Assembly (NCBI RefSeq): GCF_000739935.1
Contig: NZ_BBJU01000026.1
Coordinates: forward strand, 62,001 to 126,000
Direction of reading: 5' to 3'
Length of the DNA stretch: 64,000 nt
Origin: Agrobacterium rubi TR3 = NBRC 13261
GTDB lineage: Bacteria > Pseudomonadota > Alphaproteobacteria > Rhizobiales > Rhizobiaceae
Shown piece after piece: positions 61,118-64,000 of this stretch (the first letter of the stretch is position 1; each line of letters opens with the position of its first letter). Under the pieces are notes generated by a model. It made no database searches. It had not been told where the DNA came from and was given only the letters and a program-made list of their open reading frames with translations. A program made the position numbers and the translations under genes.

Positions 61118-62428
61118 TCAAAGTGTTTTCAACACCTGACCCAATGCATCCACCAGGAGATCGGCGTTCTCTCGGGAGAAGACGAGCGGGGGGCGGATTT
61201 TGAGGATGTTGGCATTGGGACCGGAGGCGCTGATGAGAATGCGGCGGTCGCGAAGACCGTTGACGATCCGCGTCGTCAGGGCGGCATTCGGACGCTTCGT
61301 CGCGGCTTCGCCAACGATCTCAACGCCGACGAAAAGACCGGAACCGCGAACGTCGCCAATCGCCGGATGAGACAGGCTTTTCAAGCCGTCCATCAGATAC
61401 TGTCCCACCCCAAGCGCATTTTGCTGCAGGCCCTCGATGCGGATCGTATCAAGAACGGCCTTACCCGCAGCAGCCGCGACGGGGTTGCCGCCAAAGGTGT
61501 TGAAGTATCTGGCACGCGGGCCGAATTCGGCAATGATCTCGGGGCGAAGCACGACGCCCGCCATCGGATAACCATTGCCCATGGGCTTGCCAATCGTCAC
61601 CATATCGGGTGACACATCATGCCGTTCGAAACCCCACATTGTCTCGCCGGTGCGACCAAAGCCCGGCTGCACTTCGTCGGCAATGAAGAGACCACCTGCC
61701 TCGTGGATAGCGTCAACTGCTGGCTTCAAAAACCCCTTCGGCCCGGCAAAAATACCGTCACTGGAGAAGATCGTATCGGTAATCAACATCGCCGGTTTGA
61801 TGCCGTGGCGCTTCAGGTCAGCAATTGCGGCGCGCACATCGCGGCCGAATTTTTCCATCACCTCTTCCGGCGAATTCCGGTAGCTGTCCGGCGCGGCAAC
61901 GGTACGGACATGCGGGCCGAGCGGTACGGCCTCGCCGAGCGAAGGTGAAAACTCCGCCGTAGCACTCGTCAGGCCGTGATAGGCAAGCTCCGTGGCGATG
62001 ATACCCGTACCACCGGTGACGAAGCGGGCAATCCTCACAGCTAGGTCGTTGGCCTCACTGCCCGTGCAGGTGAACATGACCTGGCTGAGCGCTTGCGGAA
62101 ACGTCGCCGTCAGCGCTTCGGCATAATCCACGATACCGTCATGCAGGTAGCGTGTGTGGGTATTGAGGATCGCGGTCTGCCTGGTGATGGCTTCCACCAC
62201 GCGTGGATGGCAATGTCCAACCGAGGCGACATTGTTGTAAGCGTCGAGATATTTTTCTCCCGCAGTATCGTAAAGAAAGACGCCCTCGCCGCGCACCAGA
62301 TGCAGCGGTTTTTCATAAAACAGCCGGTAGGCCGGACCCAATACCTTTTCCCGACGGGCGATGAGGGCACGCTCTGTCTCATCCAGTCGCTCGAAATCTT
62401 CGCGCGAGAAAGCATTTACCATCGACAT
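61118..62428 (-). CDS. Class III aminotransferase-fold PLP enzyme, phospho-lyase-like
   Basis: PLP enzyme of 436 aa. Marks: YLDAYNNVASVGHCHPRVVE, FTCTGSEANDLAVRIAR, the Asp in GLFIADEVQPGFGRTG, and the PLP lysine in VTIGKPMGNGYPMAG. The text DAYNNVASVGHCHP occurs in class III enzymes that are phospho-lyases rather than aminotransferases (ethanolamine-phosphate and 5-phosphohydroxylysine phospho-lyases). ATG 62428 follows GAGG; the frame to 62569 is inside the kinase gene. It lies 2 bp after an APH-type kinase, so kinase plus phospho-lyase, as in hydroxylysine degradation, is the favoured reading. A plain omega-aminotransferase remains possible. Confidence 0.88.
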   Translation of the reverse strand: MSMVNAFSREDFERLDETERALIARREKVLGPAYRLFYEKPLHLVRGEGVFLYDTAGEKYLDAYNNVASVGHCHPRVVEAITRQTAILNTHTRYLHDGIVDYAEALTATFPQALSQVMFTCTGSEANDLAVRIARFVTGGTGIIATELAYHGLTSATAEFSPSLGEAVPLGPHVRTVAAPDSYRNSPEEVMEKFGRDVRAAIADLKRHGIKPAMLITDTIFSSDGIFAGPKGFLKPAVDAIHEAGGLFIADEVQPGFGRTGETMWGFERHDVSPDMVTIGKPMGNGYPMAGVVLRPEIIAEFGPRARYFNTFGGNPVAAAAGKAVLDTIRIEGLQQNALGVGQYLMDGLKSLSHPAIGDVRGSGLFVGVEIVGEAATKRPNAALTTRIVNGLRDRRILISASGPNANILKIRPPLVFSRENADLLVDALGQVLKTL

Positions 62429-62430
62429 GA

Positions 62431-63480
62431 TCAAGCCTCGGACAGGTTGGGCACGAGCGTCTTCAGCTGCGCCGGTGTTACATCGGATATGTTGAGGATG
62501 CCCTGCCAGGCAGAGGCGTGATTGCGCATGATATAGCTGGCATTGTCTGGAACCCGCGCCGAGCGCCATTCGGCAATGATGATCGACATGGCAAGCCGCG
62601 CCCGGGTGAGAACCGGCAGCAGCTCCAACTCGTCGGGTTGAAGCGTGCGGGCCGAAAGGTAGCCTTCGAGAAAAGCCCCGACCCGCGCAGCCCAGTTATC
62701 CGTCGCCACATGATAGGAAAGCGCCACGGCAAGATCATTGACGAGCGGAGCATGCACCATATCGCCAAAGTCGATGATCCCGGCGACCTCGGTCTGCCTT
62801 TCCGGGTTGAGCAGAATATTGTGTGGATTGAAGTCGTTGTGAATAATCTGTCGACGTGTCAGCGCTGTAATTGCAGGGGTGGCGCGCTCGAATTCGTCAA
62901 GGATCGCCTCCACACGCCCGCGCCGCTCTGGTGCAACATACTCGATAACGCCAACGAGATCGAGCGTGTGGGAAATGTCCCACATGAGCTTTCCAGCCGG
63001 CGGGCGTCCAGCGTAGTCTTCCAGTCCAACGCCGAGTTCGGCCAGCGCCCGCCCGACGTTCCGGCTTTGCGCCTCGCAGCTTTGCGTTCGGTACTGCAAC
63101 TCACCGCGCAGGAATGTGAGGAAACGCATCACGCGTGGGCCGTCTTCAGCCTCCAGTGTGTGGCTGCGCTCACCATTGCTCGTCAAGACCAGTCGTGGCA
63201 CAGGGACCGACGGTGCGGACGATGCCAGATGCAGCAACGCACCGTCCTGAAAATCGAGTGCGGCGGGATCTTCCGCGGGATTGGCGATTTTGAGAACGAA
63301 TTCCGCGCCGTCCTCACAGGTGAACAGAAAGGTTTCGTCACGTTCGCTGGAAAGCCGTTTTACGCTGCCAACGAGTCCGTAAACATGCCTGACCGCCGCT
63401 TCAGCCTCGGCGTGAGCCGTCACACGCCATGTTGCCAGCATGGAATCGGTCGTCTTGGTGGCAGTCGATGGCTTTGTCAT
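62431..63480 (-). CDS. APH family kinase, hydroxylysine kinase-like
   Basis: Phosphotransferase of 349 aa. The catalytic loop is IIHNDFNPHNILL (catalytic Asp) and the metal motif is GIIDFGDMVHAPLVNDLA; the N-lobe has EFVLKIANPAEDPAALDFQD with the ATP-binding lysine. This layout fits the hydroxylysine kinase (AGPHD1) group as well as homoserine-kinase-type proteins. It is the upstream partner of the PLP enzyme in a two-gene operon and divergent from a GntR regulator. I infer phosphorylation of a hydroxylated amino compound whose phosphate is then eliminated by the PLP enzyme. Confidence 0.85.
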   Translation of the reverse strand: MTKPSTATKTTDSMLATWRVTAHAEAEAAVRHVYGLVGSVKRLSSERDETFLFTCEDGAEFVLKIANPAEDPAALDFQDGALLHLASSAPSVPVPRLVLTSNGERSHTLEAEDGPRVMRFLTFLRGELQYRTQSCEAQSRNVGRALAELGVGLEDYAGRPPAGKLMWDISHTLDLVGVIEYVAPERRGRVEAILDEFERATPAITALTRRQIIHNDFNPHNILLNPERQTEVAGIIDFGDMVHAPLVNDLAVALSYHVATDNWAARVGAFLEGYLSARTLQPDELELLPVLTRARLAMSIIIAEWRSARVPDNASYIMRNHASAWQGILNISDVTPAQLKTLVPNLSEA

Positions 63481-63631
63481 GCGTCCTCCGTTGCGCGTCG
63501 CCCGCTCGCCTCAAAGATCGCCGCTGCCCGATGCATTGTCGGCTAGAATATGACAGCTTTAGCAAAGGAACCTTGCTTCACGCAAGAAAAGATGCATCAA
63601 GTATCTTATTATTTGAATTATGGGCTGAGGA

Positions 63632-64000
63632 ATGGCTGATTTTTCCACATTGGAACATGAAAATCTCAATAGCACCGTTTACGGAAAGCTGTGCGACGCC
63701 CTTATTCAGGGGCAGTTCCAGCCCGGTGATCGCCTGAAAATCCGCGATCTTGCCGAGCAATTTGGCACCAGCGTCACACCAATCCGTGACGCCATATTGC
63801 GGCTTGCCAATGATGAAGCGATCATCTTCCGCTCGCCGCGCGACATCCGCATTCCAGGCATGAGCGAAGGCCGCTACAAGGAAATTCGTGCAATCCGTAT
63901 CCGGCTTGAAGGATTGGCAGCAGAAACCGCCGCACAGGTGGCCACGAGTGCCGATATCGAAGCGCTGGAAAGCATTCTGCGCCAAAACGAACGGGCAATT
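63632..64000 (+). CDS. GntR family regulator (partial)
   Basis: The first 123 codons are present; the C-terminus lies beyond the window. The winged helix (about residues 12-78) has VYGKLCDALIQGQFQPGDRL and LAEQFGTSVTPIRDAILRLA, typical of GntR proteins of the FCD subfamily. The start of the helical effector domain is visible (EIRAIRIRLEGLAAETAA). GAGGA precedes the ATG. It is divergent from the kinase/PLP enzyme operon, with 151 bp between, and is its likely regulator. Confidence 0.87.
   Translation, partial: MADFSTLEHENLNSTVYGKLCDALIQGQFQPGDRLKIRDLAEQFGTSVTPIRDAILRLANDEAIIFRSPRDIRIPGMSEGRYKEIRAIRIRLEGLAAETAAQVATSADIEALESILRQNERAI

Overview
The window looks like a chromosomal or chromid segment of a Rhizobiaceae member, most likely Agrobacterium/Rhizobium. 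The reasons are a GC-rich coding style, densely packed ABC uptake operons with dedicated regulators, an SMP-30 lactonase beside an idonate-type dehydrogenase set, a CsbD protein, and iron-uptake promoters carrying rhizobial RirA-type (TGA-N9-TCA) boxes. The genus is inferred, not proven. No rRNA, tRNA, CRISPR array, insertion sequence or phage gene was seen.

Region 1 (1-11.2 kb) holds carbohydrate uptake. A partial ABC sugar operon (permease, binding protein) sits beside a GntR/FCD regulator and a divergent enolase-superfamily enzyme. The palindrome CTGAT-NN-ATCAG occurs both before the binding protein and between regulator and enzyme. An arabinan module follows: an unusually long ArsR-type regulator, a GH51 alpha-L-arabinofuranosidase, a 29-codon ORF coupled to the next gene, and a four-gene ABC importer.

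Region 2 (11.2-25.7 kb) holds two divergent operons sharing LacI-type operators. The minus-strand operon is a ribose-type ABC importer, an SMP-30 lactonase and a LacI regulator. The plus-strand operon is a 2-hydroxyacid dehydrogenase, L-idonate 5-dehydrogenase, gluconate 5-dehydrogenase, a HIBADH-type dehydrogenase and a small ABM-like protein. An SDR stress-type dehydrogenase, a small hydrophilic protein, two Gfo/Idh/MocA oxidoreductases and a bestrophin-like protein follow.

Region 3 (25.8-34.1 kb) has a LysR regulator divergent from an amino-acid ABC importer, a muconate-cycloisomerase-type enzyme with both catalytic lysines, and a DadA-like FAD oxidase, suggesting an epimerise-then-oxidise amino-acid pathway. 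A TetR regulator and a cytochrome P450 are separated by two tandem operators.

Region 4 (34.2-50.9 kb) is the most interesting part: a 12-gene minus-strand operon equivalent to the alginate operon in new order, algD-alg8-alg44-algA-algG-algI-algJ-(Sel1)-algX-algF-algK-like-algL, headed by an upstream LuxR-type gene. Precursor dehydrogenase, synthase and the four O-acetylation proteins (I, J, X, F) keep their key residues. The Alg44 PilZ signature, the AlgA isomerase metal site, the AlgG DPHD motif and parts of the AlgL active site are altered, and there is no AlgE porin. I infer an acetylated, mannuronate-based polymer that is probably not epimerised and is made under different control from Pseudomonas alginate.

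Region 5 (51-64 kb) has an AT-rich 0.7 kb gap, two small stress-type proteins, an RpiR regulator, and a siderophore ABC importer divergent from a TonB receptor with a RirA-type box at each promoter. It ends with an unknown membrane protein, a class III aminotransferase plus APH kinase pair resembling hydroxylysine catabolism, and a partial GntR regulator.
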